Positions 35,548 to 44,179 of a stretch of 64,000 nt of DNA are shown piece after piece. Position 1 is the first letter of the stretch. Each line of letters starts with the position of its first letter. Position numbers and translations under genes: made by a program. Source of the stretch: Halomonas sp. Bachu 37 (GTDB taxonomy: Bacteria > Pseudomonadota > Gammaproteobacteria > Pseudomonadales > Halomonadaceae); NCBI RefSeq assembly GCF_039691755.1, contig NZ_CP137552.1, forward strand, positions 2,046,001-2,110,000. The letters run 5' to 3'. Below the pieces are notes generated by a model. The model saw nothing but the letters and a program-made list of their open reading frames with translations. It did no database searches and was not told the DNA's origin.

Positions 35548-37398
35548 ATGCTCAACCGTTATCCCTTGTGGAAGTATCTGCTGATCCTGGCCGTGGTCGT
35601 GGCCGGATTGATTTACTCGCTTCCCAACCTATTCCCCGAAGATCCCGCCATACAGATCAGCAGCGCTCGCGGCGGTGCCACCCTTGATGAGTCGCGTCTC
35701 GAACAGATTGAGCGCGAGCTGGAAAGCGCCGATATCGCAGTCAAGGGTATCGAGCAGGCGAACGATCAGTGGCTGATTCGCCTCGAACGCGCCGACGATC
35801 AGCTGAATGCCCGCGACATCATCAGCGATAGGCTCGGCGACGATGCTTCGGTGGCACTCAACCTTGCCGAAGCCACACCCGGCTGGCTTCAGGCGTTTTC
35901 GGCCTCGCCCATGACGCTCGGCCTGGACCTGCGCGGCGGCGTCCACTTCCTGCTCGAAGTGGATATGGACGCAGCGTTGACTCAACGCCTGGAAGTCAAC
36001 GCCAGCGCCATGCGCGAACTGCTGCGTGGCGAACGTATCCGCTACCGCAATACCGATGTCGACGAACGCAGCCTGTCGATCGACTTCGCCAGTAGCGAAG
36101 ATCGCGACAATGCGCGCCGCCTGATCACGCGGGATTTCCCCGATTTCGAATACGCAAGTGAAGGCGACGGCCGTGGCGCCAGCCTGGTCATGACCTTGAC
36201 CGAGCAGTCCGTCGAGGAGATCCGCGACTACGCCATCAACCAGAACCTGACCACCCTGCGCAACCGGGTGAACGAGCTGGGTGTCGCGGAGCCCATGGTG
36301 CAGCGCCAAGGACCTGACCGCATCGTGGTTGAGCTTCCGGGGGTTCAGGACACGGTCGCCGCCAAGCGCGTCGTGGGCGCCACCGCCAACCTGGAATTCC
36401 GCCTTGAAGCGCGCCCGGATGCGCCCAGCAACGAAACCGAAACCCTCGAATTCCGCAACAATCCTGCCCGTAGCGCCGAACTGATGCGCGACGTGATCAT
36501 CACCGGTGACAGCGTCTCCAGTGCCAGCCGCAGCTTCGACGAAAACGGCCGACCCCAGGTCAACATCAACCTGGACGGCACCGGTGGCACCTTGATGAAC
36601 CGGGCTACACGCACCAATATCGGCCGCAACATGGCGGTGATCTTCATCGAGCACAAGACCCGTGACCGCACGGTGATGGTGGATGGCGAGGAAGTGATCG
36701 AGCGCGAGCCCTACGTGGAGCGCGGCCTGATCAGCCTGGCCACCATCCAGAGCGCACTCGGCAATAGCTTCCGCATTACCGGCCTGGAATCGCCGACCGA
36801 AGCCGCCGAACTGGCGCTGCTGCTGCGCTCCGGCTCGCTGGCCGCCCCGATCTACTTCGTCCAGGAACGCACCATCGGCCCCAGCCTGGGACAGAACAAC
36901 ATTGATCGCGGCGTGCTCTCGGTGCAGATAGGCCTGCTGTTGGTGGTACTGTTCATGCTGGCCCGCTACAAGGTCTTCGGGGTCATCGCCAATGTCGCCC
37001 TGGCGCTGAACCTCACCCTGTTGATCGCCGCCATGTCCCTGCTCGGCGCCACCCTGACGCTTCCCGGCATCGCCGGTATCGTGTTGACGCTAGGCATGGC
37101 CGTGGACGCCAACGTGTTGATATTCGAGCGTATACGCGAAGAGTTGCGCAACGGTCTGTCGATACAGCAAGCGATCAACGCCGGTTACGAGCGCGCGTTC
37201 AGCTCCATCGTCGATGCCAACATCACGACCCTGCTGGTGGCGGTAATACTGTTCTCGATCGGCACCGGGCCGGTCAAGGGGTTCGCCGTCACTCTGTCAC
37301 TCGGCATCCTCACGTCGCTGTTCACCGCTCTTCTCCTGACACGCGCCATGGTCAATCTGTCTTATGGTGGCAAGCCGGTGAAGAAGCTATGGATTTAA
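35548..37398 (+). CDS. secD: protein translocase subunit SecD
   Basis: A 616-residue, RND-fold membrane protein that uses proton motive force to complete protein export with SecF. MLNRYPLWKYLLILAVVVAG forms the first membrane helix. The large periplasmic P1 domain includes MTLGLDLRGGVHFLLEVDMD. The last five helices contain GMAVDANVLIFERIREEL. The C-terminal KKLWI and the stop TAA coincide with the first unit of a 15-bp tandem repeat that extends towards secF. Confidence 0.96.
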   Translation: MLNRYPLWKYLLILAVVVAGLIYSLPNLFPEDPAIQISSARGGATLDESRLEQIERELESADIAVKGIEQANDQWLIRLERADDQLNARDIISDRLGDDASVALNLAEATPGWLQAFSASPMTLGLDLRGGVHFLLEVDMDAALTQRLEVNASAMRELLRGERIRYRNTDVDERSLSIDFASSEDRDNARRLITRDFPDFEYASEGDGRGASLVMTLTEQSVEEIRDYAINQNLTTLRNRVNELGVAEPMVQRQGPDRIVVELPGVQDTVAAKRVVGATANLEFRLEARPDAPSNETETLEFRNNPARSAELMRDVIITGDSVSSASRSFDENGRPQVNINLDGTGGTLMNRATRTNIGRNMAVIFIEHKTRDRTVMVDGEEVIEREPYVERGLISLATIQSALGNSFRITGLESPTEAAELALLLRSGSLAAPIYFVQERTIGPSLGQNNIDRGVLSVQIGLLLVVLFMLARYKVFGVIANVALALNLTLLIAAMSLLGATLTLPGIAGIVLTLGMAVDANVLIFERIREELRNGLSIQQAINAGYERAFSSIVDANITTLLVAVILFSIGTGPVKGFAVTLSLGILTSLFTALLLTRAMVNLSYGGKPVKKLWI

Positions 37399-37473
37399 GT
37401 ACGCTGGATTTAAGTACGCTGGATTTAAGTACGCTGGATTTAAGTACGCTGGATTTAAGGACGCTGGATTTAA
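37391..37473. repeat. 15-bp minisatellite starting at the secD stop codon
   Basis: Units GGATTTAAGTACGCT begin at 37391, 37406, 37421 and 37436, a variant (GGATTTAAGGACGCT) at 37451, and a partial unit (GGATTTAA) at 37466. The TAA of each copy is the secD stop in the first unit (37396-37398). The array occupies most of the secD-secF spacer and was probably made by expansion of the gene's last codons. Confidence 0.97.
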
Positions 37474-37510
37474 TGCACGGCGCATTCGAGCCGCAATCAA
37501 CGAGGTGGCA

Positions 37511-38437
37511 ATGAAACCCCTGACACACCACCAGATCGACTTCATGGGCAGGCGCCGGATCGCTTTCATCGCGTCGGCACTGCTGCTCACGCTTTCGATC
37601 CTGTCTATCATCTTTCAGCAGCTCAACCTGGGACTGGATTTTACCGGCGGTACCTTGATCGAGGTGCGTTACGCCGCGGCTCCTTCTCTGGACGGTGTTC
37701 GGCAATTACTGGAAAACGCCGACTTTCAGGATATTTCCGTACAGACCTTCGGCGCTTCCACGGAAGTCCTCATCCGCCTGCAGCAAGCGTTCGACCCCGA
37801 TGTGGGCAGCGATGTGGTCAACCTCCTGCGCAGCGACGGCGCAACGGTGGAACTCATTCGCGCCGAATTCGTCGGTGCCCAGGTCGGCGACCAGCTACGC
37901 GACCAGAGCGGTCTGGGCCTGCTGGTCGCGCTCGGCGTGGTGATGCTCTATGTCGCGCTGCGCTTCCAGTACAAGTTCGCCATCGGCGCCCTGCTGGCCC
38001 TGCTGCATGACGTGATCATCGTGGTGGGGATCTTTTCGCTGTTCCAGCTCGAGTTCAACCTGACGGTTCTCGCGGCCCTGCTGGCGGTTATCGGCTACTC
38101 GCTCAACGATACCATCGTGGTCTACGACCGTATCCGCGAGACCATACGCACCTCGCGCCTGGAAGACATGCCGGCCATCTTCAACGAATCCATCAATGCC
38201 ACCCTGTCGCGCACCCTCGCCACCTCCGGCACGACCCTGCTGGTATTGCTAGCGCTGCTGCTGCTGGGCGGGGACATGATCTACAACTTCTCGGTTGCCT
38301 TGATCATCGGCATCGTGGTGGGCACGTTCTCGTCGATCTACATCTCCGGTGCGCTGCTGCTGCCGCTCAAGCTGAAGCGTGAAGATCTTATACCGGCCCA
38401 GAAGGAAGACCCGGAAGCCGAGGAAGAACTTCCTTGA
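37511..38437 (+). CDS. secF: protein translocase subunit SecF
   Basis: A 308-residue partner of SecD with six membrane helices. LNLGLDFTGGTLIEVRY after the first helix and the later GYSLNDTIVVYDRIRETIR are SecF signatures. The ATG at 37511 (GAGG six bases upstream) is preferred to a GTG at 37505. It is separated from secD by a tandem-repeat array but is otherwise in the same operon, closed by a terminator at 38491-38526. Confidence 0.96.
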   Translation: MKPLTHHQIDFMGRRRIAFIASALLLTLSILSIIFQQLNLGLDFTGGTLIEVRYAAAPSLDGVRQLLENADFQDISVQTFGASTEVLIRLQQAFDPDVGSDVVNLLRSDGATVELIRAEFVGAQVGDQLRDQSGLGLLVALGVVMLYVALRFQYKFAIGALLALLHDVIIVVGIFSLFQLEFNLTVLAALLAVIGYSLNDTIVVYDRIRETIRTSRLEDMPAIFNESINATLSRTLATSGTTLLVLLALLLLGGDMIYNFSVALIIGIVVGTFSSIYISGALLLPLKLKREDLIPAQKEDPEAEEELP

Positions 38438-38490
38438 GTCGATCGTAGCTGAGCCTGCCCAAACGGGGCAGGCACGAGCCGCACGTAATA

Positions 38491-38526
38491 AAAAGCCCCT
38501 GCCGGGATGAACCGACAGGGGCTTTT
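38491..38526. terminator. bidirectional rho-independent terminator (secF/suhB)
   Basis: AAAAGCCCCTG (38491-38501) pairs with CAGGGGCTTTT (38516-38526), with A- and T-runs on both sides. It serves secF on the plus strand and the convergent suhB-like gene on the minus strand. Confidence 0.93.
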
Positions 38527-38554
38527 CACTGGTCGTGACCGGGGTATCGGCGCC

Positions 38555-39349
38555 TTAGAAATGCGGCGCGAGTTGCTTGATCAGAGCCTTGTAGAGACGC
38601 GGCCCGGCAGCCATCAACTGCCCTTCCATGCTCACCGAGGGCTTGCCGTCCGGCGTGCCCGTCAGCGCGCCGGCTTCTTTCAACAACAGCGTACCCACAT
38701 GCAGATCCTGCTCCTCCAGCCCCAGGACGAAGACGCTATCGACACGGCCGCTGGCCAATTCGCAGATATCCAGCAAGCCGCTACCGCTGGCCAGAAGCGT
38801 TTCCACCTGCGGGCCGAGCTGCTGGGTCAGGGTGAGATAAGCGGGCAGGTAGCGCGAACGCAGCCAGCTTTCCGGCAGGCTCATGGCCACTCGCGTGCCC
38901 GAAACCGCCGTGGGCTTGCTGACCCGGATGCGCTTGTCGTTGTGCTGGGCGCCACGGCCGCGGCTAGCGATGTACTCGTCATCGCTGAACGGGCAGATGA
39001 TCACCGCATGTTCGGGGCGGCCCTTGACCAGACACACCACCGAGATCGCAAAGCCCTTGCCCGCAACCGCCAGGTTGGAGTAGCCATGCATCGGTTCGAT
39101 TTTCCAGACGATATCCGCGCCGTCGTCCACTCCCGCTTTGTGGGCGGTATAGCGTCCCATCACGCCGTGTTGCGGATAACCGCGCTCGAGCTGCTGCACG
39201 ATCGTGGCTTCCGCCTTGCGCGCGGTATCTTCAAGCAGGCGTTCCAGATTGAATTCCTCGTGGGCGTTTTCGATACGCTCACGAATACGCAAAAACTGTT
39301 CAGCGGCACTGCGCGCAGCGCGCAGTGTGAATTGGACCATCGGATGCAT
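38555..39349 (-). CDS. suhB: SuhB-like inositol monophosphatase family protein, catalytic site degraded
   Basis: A 264-residue IMPase-fold protein in the position of suhB, divergent from trmJ. The fold is clear (MVQFTLRAARSAAEQFLRI, GRPEHAVIICP, SRGRGAQHNDKRIRVS, LKEAGALTG). The metal and catalytic residues are mostly gone: the family's MGEE is MGRY (64-67), DPLDGT is EPMHGY (85-90), and the Asp of TEVD is not aligned, while the final Asp (D215 in LEEQDLH) remains. It is likely a pseudoenzyme. E. coli SuhB acts in rRNA antitermination independently of catalysis, which could be the kept role. The ATG at 39349 is preferred to 39460. Confidence 0.83.
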   Translation of the reverse strand: MHPMVQFTLRAARSAAEQFLRIRERIENAHEEFNLERLLEDTARKAEATIVQQLERGYPQHGVMGRYTAHKAGVDDGADIVWKIEPMHGYSNLAVAGKGFAISVVCLVKGRPEHAVIICPFSDDEYIASRGRGAQHNDKRIRVSKPTAVSGTRVAMSLPESWLRSRYLPAYLTLTQQLGPQVETLLASGSGLLDICELASGRVDSVFVLGLEEQDLHVGTLLLKEAGALTGTPDGKPSVSMEGQLMAAGPRLYKALIKQLAPHF

Positions 39350-39549
39350 GATCAGGCCTTGTGACTCGGTGATGTTAAAGAACGCAGCATGAGACAGAAG
39401 GGCCCATGCCGTCATAATTGGCGCGCATCCTAGCAGATCGCCCTCCGACACGCCACGCACTCATGCTAAACTCGCCGCGAAACCAATGTCTCCGGCTCGC
39501 CCCGCGTGCCCTCTCGTCTCGAAACCGACCTGCAATCCGAGTGTTAACC

Positions 39550-40323
39550 ATGCTTGAGCGCATTCGCATCATTCTCATCGGCACCAGTCACCCCGGCAAT
39601 ATCGGCGGGGTCTGCCGCGCCATGCATAACATGGGACTAGACGATCTGGCGCTGGTCGCCCCGCGCTGTGACGCGATCACGCAAGACAGTATTTCGCGGG
39701 CGTCCGGCGCCGACCACCTGCTCCACCAAGCGTCCCAGCACACCACCCTGGAGCAAGCGGTGAGCGATTGCACCCTGGTGGTGGGCGCCAGCGCACGTTC
39801 GCGCACCCTGCCCTGGCCGATGATCACCCCCCGCCGACTCGGCGAACGGCTGCCCCAGGAGCTAAGCGCGGCTGATGCCCGGGTGGCGCTGGTGTTCGGT
39901 CGCGAGGATAGCGGGCTGACCAACGCCGAGCTGCAGCGCTGTCATGCCCACGTGCATATTCCCACCAATGCCGACTTCAGCTCGCTCAATCTCGCCGCCG
40001 CCGTCCAGGTACTGGCCTATGAGTGCCGCCTGGCCTGGCTTGACGCGCAACAGCAAGCGCCGGAGCCCTCGTCCCAGCCGCTGGCGACCCACGACGAACT
40101 CGAGCACTATTTCGCCCATCTGGAGCGCAGCCTGGTGGCGATCGATTTCCACGATCCCGCCCAGCCTCGGCAACTGATGGCTCGCCTGCGCCGGCTTTAC
40201 CTGCGTGCGCGCCCCGAGCGCATGGAGTTGAATATCCTGCGCGGAATACTTTCGGCGACCGAGAAAGCCGCCGCCGAGAAAGCCGTCGACGTCTCCCGAC
40301 CCTCCTCGTCGGAACGCTCTTGA
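39550..40323 (+). CDS. trmJ: tRNA (cytidine/uridine-2'-O-)-methyltransferase TrmJ
   Basis: A SPOUT-class methyltransferase of 257 residues that 2'-O-methylates position 32 of tRNA. LIGTSHPGNIGGVCRAMHNMG, VALVFGREDSGLTNAEL and TNADFSSLNLAAAVQVLAY (the trefoil knot that holds SAM) are family signatures. The ATG at 39550 is the natural start; the frame is open upstream to 39418 but this reads through the suhB promoter region. The two genes are divergent, with about 200 bp between starts. Confidence 0.95.
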   Translation: MLERIRIILIGTSHPGNIGGVCRAMHNMGLDDLALVAPRCDAITQDSISRASGADHLLHQASQHTTLEQAVSDCTLVVGASARSRTLPWPMITPRRLGERLPQELSAADARVALVFGREDSGLTNAELQRCHAHVHIPTNADFSSLNLAAAVQVLAYECRLAWLDAQQQAPEPSSQPLATHDELEHYFAHLERSLVAIDFHDPAQPRQLMARLRRLYLRARPERMELNILRGILSATEKAAAEKAVDVSRPSSSERS

Positions 40324-40383
40324 AGCCCATCCCCGACGCCCCCACTATGGGAGACTCGGCCTTATTTCCCCAAGGACAGCCGC

Positions 40384-41238
40384 ATGTTTCAACTTCTGCG
40401 TGAAGACATCAACAGCGTGTTCAAGCGCGACCCCGCCGCCCGCAATTTTTTCGAGGTATTGACCAATTACCCGGGCCTCCATGCGCTGCTGCTTCACCGC
40501 CTCAATCACTGGCTGTGGAAGAAGAACCTCAAATGGCTGGCCCGCACCCTGTCGACTTTCTCGCGCTGGCTGACCGGTATCGAGATCCACCCCGGCGCCA
40601 GGATCGGCCGTCGCTTTTTCATCGATCACGGCATGGGCGTGGTCATCGGCGAGACCACCGAAGTAGGCAATGATGTCACGCTCTACCAGGGCGTCACTCT
40701 CGGCGGTACCAGCTGGCAGAAAGGCAAGCGCCACCCCACGCTGGAAGACGGCGTGATCGTCGGTGCCGGTGCCAAGATTCTAGGGCCGTTCACGGTCGGC
40801 ACGGGCGCCAAGATCGGCTCCAACGCGGTAGTGACCAAGGAGGTGCCCGTGGGCGCCACGGTGGTGGGGATTCCCGGCAAGATCGTCAAGCGTGCCGAGC
40901 CCGACGAGGAAGAGGCCCTGGAAGTCGACCCCGAACGACGCGAAGCCATCTGTCAGAAATTCGGCTTCGATGCCTACGGGGTGAGCCAGGACATGCCCGA
41001 CCCCATGGCCCGCTCGATGCAGGCGATGCTTGACCACATGCACGCGGTGGACGAGCGGATCGAACGCATGTGCGCCACCCTGCGCAAGCTGGATGCCAGC
41101 TATCACGATGGTCGCCTGCCCGAACTGCGCGACGAGGATTTTGCCGAGATTCTCGACGAACACGACAATGGCTGCATGGGCCCGAAAGCGGACAACGAGG
41201 CAACGATGCGAAGTCAGCCCGATCGTCATAATGGTTGA
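40384..41238 (+). CDS. cysE: serine O-acetyltransferase
   Basis: A 284-residue left-handed beta-helix acetyltransferase giving O-acetylserine for cysteine synthesis. [27 protein letters not shown] and [22 protein letters not shown] show the hexapeptide repeats and the active-site region. This is the short-N-terminus version found beside iscR, with a C-terminal tail of about 80 residues. The cysteine made feeds the cysteine desulfurase encoded next. The iscR promoter overlaps its stop codon. Confidence 0.93.
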   Translation: MFQLLREDINSVFKRDPAARNFFEVLTNYPGLHALLLHRLNHWLWKKNLKWLARTLSTFSRWLTGIEIHPGARIGRRFFIDHGMGVVIGETTEVGNDVTLYQGVTLGGTSWQKGKRHPTLEDGVIVGAGAKILGPFTVGTGAKIGSNAVVTKEVPVGATVVGIPGKIVKRAEPDEEEALEVDPERREAICQKFGFDAYGVSQDMPDPMARSMQAMLDHMHAVDERIERMCATLRKLDASYHDGRLPELRDEDFAEILDEHDNGCMGPKADNEATMRSQPDRHNG

Positions 41239-41264
41239 CCAAAGCGGTAGGGTTTTCCCATAAT
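41235..41264 (+). promoter_or_regulatory. sigma-70 promoter of iscR
   Basis: TTGACC (41235-41240), an 18-bp spacer and CATAAT (41259-41264) form a good match to the consensus, 64 bases before the iscR ATG. The -35 box contains the cysE stop codon TGA. No clear type 1 IscR box was recognised. Confidence 0.6.
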
Positions 41265-41328
41265 AGCTTTCCATACGAGATCTCCATTGTGATTATTCGC
41301 CGGCCATGCCGGCACCGAGGTGTCCGCC

Positions 41329-41793
41329 ATGCGTTTGACTACCAAGGGTCGCTACGCCGTGACCGCCATGCTCGATTTGGCGTTGCATGACGAAAAGGGT
41401 CCTATCAGCCTGGCGGCCATTTCCCAGCGGCAGGAAATCTCGCTCTCCTATCTGGAGCAGCTGTTCGCCCGATTGCGCCGCGCGGGCCTGGTCAAGAGCG
41501 TTCGTGGTCCGGGTGGTGGCTATTTGCTGGCTATTGCCGCCACGCATATCTCGGTGTCTCGTGTCATCGATGCGGTCAACGAAACCGTCGACGCCACTCG
41601 CTGCAAGGGGCTCTCCGATTGCCAGCAGGGCGCCACCTGCCTGACTCACCACCTATGGTGCGAACTGTCCGACCAGATCCGCGGTTTTCTCGACGACATG
41701 ACCCTGGCCCAGCTGATTCAACGCCAGGAAGTCCAGCATATCGCCGCTCGCCAGCAGCAGCGTGCCGCGGATGTTCTCGCGTCGTCGCCATAG
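41329..41793 (+). CDS. iscR: Fe-S cluster regulator IscR (Rrf2 family)
   Basis: A 154-residue Rrf2-type repressor that senses the Fe-S supply through a [2Fe-2S] cluster. [20 protein letters not shown] and [18 protein letters not shown] give the winged HTH. The cluster ligands are present at the same positions as in E. coli: C92, C98, C104 and H107. The ATG at 41329 matches the family's N-terminus; the frame opens three codons earlier at a GTG. The operon that it heads is shortened here to iscS and iscA. Confidence 0.95.
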   Translation: MRLTTKGRYAVTAMLDLALHDEKGPISLAAISQRQEISLSYLEQLFARLRRAGLVKSVRGPGGGYLLAIAATHISVSRVIDAVNETVDATRCKGLSDCQQGATCLTHHLWCELSDQIRGFLDDMTLAQLIQRQEVQHIAARQQQRAADVLASSP

Positions 41794-41903
41794 CCCCTTG
41801 ACATAGCCCTTTAGACAACCCGTCGTCATGGATCGCCGTCGACTCGCAGCGCCTCCGGATGACATTTCTTACAGCCACGCAGAATCAGCACGCAGACCCG
41901 ACG

Positions 41904-43067
41904 ATGAGCGCAAACGCACCAGCCACCCCGATCTACCTGGACTACGCCGCCACCACGCCGGTGGACAACCGCGTGGTAGCGGTCATGTTGCGCTATCTTG
42001 GCCAAGACGAGCTTTTTGCCAATCCCGCCTCACGCAGCCACATGCTCGGCTGGCAGGCGGAGCAGGCCGTGGAACAGGCGCGCCGCCAGGTGGCGGATGT
42101 CATTGGAGCCGACCCGCGTGAAATCGTCTGGACCAGTGGCGCCACCGAGGCTGACAATCTCGCCCTGACAGGCTACATGCGGGCCAACCAGGCGCGTGGG
42201 CGACACTTGATCACCTCCACCATCGAACACAAGGCGGTGGTGGATACCGCCAAGGCCCTGGAACACGAGGGCTATTCGGTGACCTGGCTGACTCCCCAGC
42301 GCGACGGGCGCATCACCCCGGCGCAGCTAGGCGACGCCATGCGCGACGATACCGTGCTGGTGTCGCTGATGGCGGTCAACAATGAACTGGGCACCATCAA
42401 CGATATCGCCGCGCTGGCCGAGGTAGCCCGCGCCCACGGGGCGGCCTTCCATACCGATGCCGCCCAGGCCATAGGGCGCATCGAACTGGATGTCGAACGC
42501 CTGGGCGTCGACCTGTTATCGCTGTCGGCTCACAAGGTTTACGGCCCCAAGGGCATCGGCGCGCTGTATGTGAAGCGGCACCCGGACGTCCGCATCGAAG
42601 CGCTGATCCACGGTGGCGGCCACGAACGTGGCATGCGTTCCGGCACGCTCCCCACCCATCAGATCGCCGGCATGGGCGAGGCGTTCGCGCTGGCGGCCGC
42701 CGAAGGTACCGCTGACCAGCAGCGCATCACCGCCCTTCGCGACCGCCTGTGGCAGGGCCTGTCGGGATTGGGCGGCATTCACGCCAACAGCGACCCCAGC
42801 GTGTCGATTCCCAATATTCTCAACCTGGGCTTTGACGGTGTGGATGGCGAAGCCCTGCTGATGGCGCTGCGCGACGTTGCGGTTTCGACGGGCTCGGCAT
42901 GCAACTCCGCGAGCGTCGATCCGTCCTATGTCTTGACGGGCGTCGGCACGCCCCGCTCCCGGGCGCTCTCGTCCTTGCGCCTGAGCTTCGGTCGCTTTAC
43001 CACCGAAGCCGAAATCGATCATGCCGTGGCGGTATTGCGCCACGCACTGCAGGGATTGAGGCGCTAG
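41904..43067 (+). CDS. iscS: cysteine desulfurase, IscS-like with a short C-terminus
   Basis: A PLP enzyme of 387 residues that takes sulfur from cysteine for Fe-S clusters and tRNA thiolation. IYLDYAATTPVDNRVV, the PLP Lys in SLSAHKVYGPKG (K211) and the catalytic Cys in STGSACNSASVDPSYVL (C333) are intact. It ends at LQGLRR, about 20 residues short of the E. coli enzyme, whose C-terminal tail contacts IscU. No iscU follows. ATG at 41904 gives a family-like N-terminus; a longer reading from 41859 is possible, as neither start has a strong ribosome site. Confidence 0.88.
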   Translation: MSANAPATPIYLDYAATTPVDNRVVAVMLRYLGQDELFANPASRSHMLGWQAEQAVEQARRQVADVIGADPREIVWTSGATEADNLALTGYMRANQARGRHLITSTIEHKAVVDTAKALEHEGYSVTWLTPQRDGRITPAQLGDAMRDDTVLVSLMAVNNELGTINDIAALAEVARAHGAAFHTDAAQAIGRIELDVERLGVDLLSLSAHKVYGPKGIGALYVKRHPDVRIEALIHGGGHERGMRSGTLPTHQIAGMGEAFALAAAEGTADQQRITALRDRLWQGLSGLGGIHANSDPSVSIPNILNLGFDGVDGEALLMALRDVAVSTGSACNSASVDPSYVLTGVGTPRSRALSSLRLSFGRFTTEAEIDHAVAVLRHALQGLRR

Positions 43068-43146
43068 CCCGGCTTTGCCGCTGGTGTGCTGCGCTCCACC
43101 TCTGCACTACCCTTTCTGCACCACTATTTCTTGCAGGAGAATGACC

Positions 43147-43473
43147 ATGGCGAACCTGTCCATTACCCCCGCAGCGGCCCAACAGATCCAGCATGTGCTT
43201 GCCGAGCGCGGCCAGGGGCTGGGGCTACGCGTTTCCGTCAAGCCCAGTGGCTGCTCCGGCTACAGCTACGTGCTGGATTTTGCCGATGAGGTCGGCGAAG
43301 AGGAAATTCGCTTCGAAGCCCATGGCGCCCAGGTATTCGTCGCCCCCGATGCCTTGGAGATGCTCGACGGCAGCGAAGTGGATTATGTCAGCGAAGGTCT
43401 CAACCGTTTCTTTCGCTTCAACAATCCCAACGTCAAGGACGAGTGCGGCTGCGGTGAAAGCTTCACGGTTTAA
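43147..43473 (+). CDS. iscA: A-type Fe-S carrier protein (IscA-like)
   Basis: A 108-residue HesB/IscA-family protein that carries Fe-S clusters to client enzymes. The three cluster Cys residues are present: C36 in PSGCSGYSYVLDF and C100/C102 in DECGCGESF. The ATG at 43147 (AGGAG 8 bases upstream) is chosen over one two codons earlier. It follows iscS by 79 bases, where iscU would normally come first. It could equally be called SufA- or ErpA-like; the name here follows its position. Confidence 0.87.
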   Translation: MANLSITPAAAQQIQHVLAERGQGLGLRVSVKPSGCSGYSYVLDFADEVGEEEIRFEAHGAQVFVAPDALEMLDGSEVDYVSEGLNRFFRFNNPNVKDECGCGESFTV

Positions 43474-43528
43474 CGGTCACGAGGCCGGTGGCCGCAAGAC
43501 ACCGGTATTCATCGGCGCAGTGAGGCGC

Positions 43529-43534
43529 TATAAT
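43529..43534 (+). promoter_or_regulatory. probable -10 box of the ndk promoter
   Basis: A perfect TATAAT lies about 140 bases before the ndk start. A weak TATTCA, 17 bp upstream (43506-43511), may be the -35 box. Confidence 0.45.
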
Positions 43535-43675
43535 CCCGCGCACTCGGTTTACCCGGCTTGAGCGCAACCATGCGCCGCCACTCGAACCGCTAGCTTCATG
43601 TGCCGCCCCAGCGACTTTGGGCGGCGTATTCTGTTTTATCTGCTGATATTTTCCACCACTCGACGGAGATGTCCC

Positions 43676-44101
43676 ATGGCGACTGAACGCACCCTATCCA
43701 TCATCAAGCCCGACGCCGTAGCCAAGAACGCCATCGGCGAGATCTACTCTCGCTTCGAGAAAGCCGGCCTGAAGATCGTCGCCGCCAAGATGCAGCAACT
43801 GTCCCGCGAGAAAGCCGAGGGCTTCTATGCCGAGCACAAGGAACGCCCCTTCTTCGGCGACCTGGTCGGTTTCATGACGTCCGGTCCGGTCATGGTGCAG
43901 GTGCTGGAAGGTGAAGGCGCCATCGCCAAGAACCGTGAGCTGATGGGCGCGACCAACCCCAAGGAAGCCGAGCCGGGCACCATCCGCGCCGACTTCGCCG
44001 AGTCCATCGACGCCAATGCCGTCCATGGCTCCGACGCCCCGGCTTCCGCCGAGCGTGAAATCGCCTATTTCTTCGGCAACGACGAGCTGTGCCCACGTTA
44101 A
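43676..44101 (+). CDS. ndk: nucleoside diphosphate kinase
   Basis: A 141-residue enzyme that balances nucleoside triphosphate pools. [16 protein letters not shown], the phosphorylated His in NAVHGSDAP (H117) and [10 protein letters not shown] are family signatures. The length matches E. coli Ndk (143). CGGAGA lies before the ATG at 43676. The gene order iscA...ndk-rlmN is as in Pseudomonas, except that the hscBA-fdx-iscX genes normally before ndk are missing. Confidence 0.97.
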   Translation: MATERTLSIIKPDAVAKNAIGEIYSRFEKAGLKIVAAKMQQLSREKAEGFYAEHKERPFFGDLVGFMTSGPVMVQVLEGEGAIAKNRELMGATNPKEAEPGTIRADFAESIDANAVHGSDAPASAEREIAYFFGNDELCPR

Positions 44102-44179
44102 ACCGGCACCGCCGCCACATTCCTGCCGGCCACTTTCGCGGGGGCCAACGCCCCCGCCCTTTCTGAATCGCTGATCACC

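Noticed and set aside
37391..37473. Repeat array as a possible CRISPR or iteron origin
   Set aside because: The units are head to tail without spacers and begin at a stop codon between secD and secF; there is no replication gene nearby.
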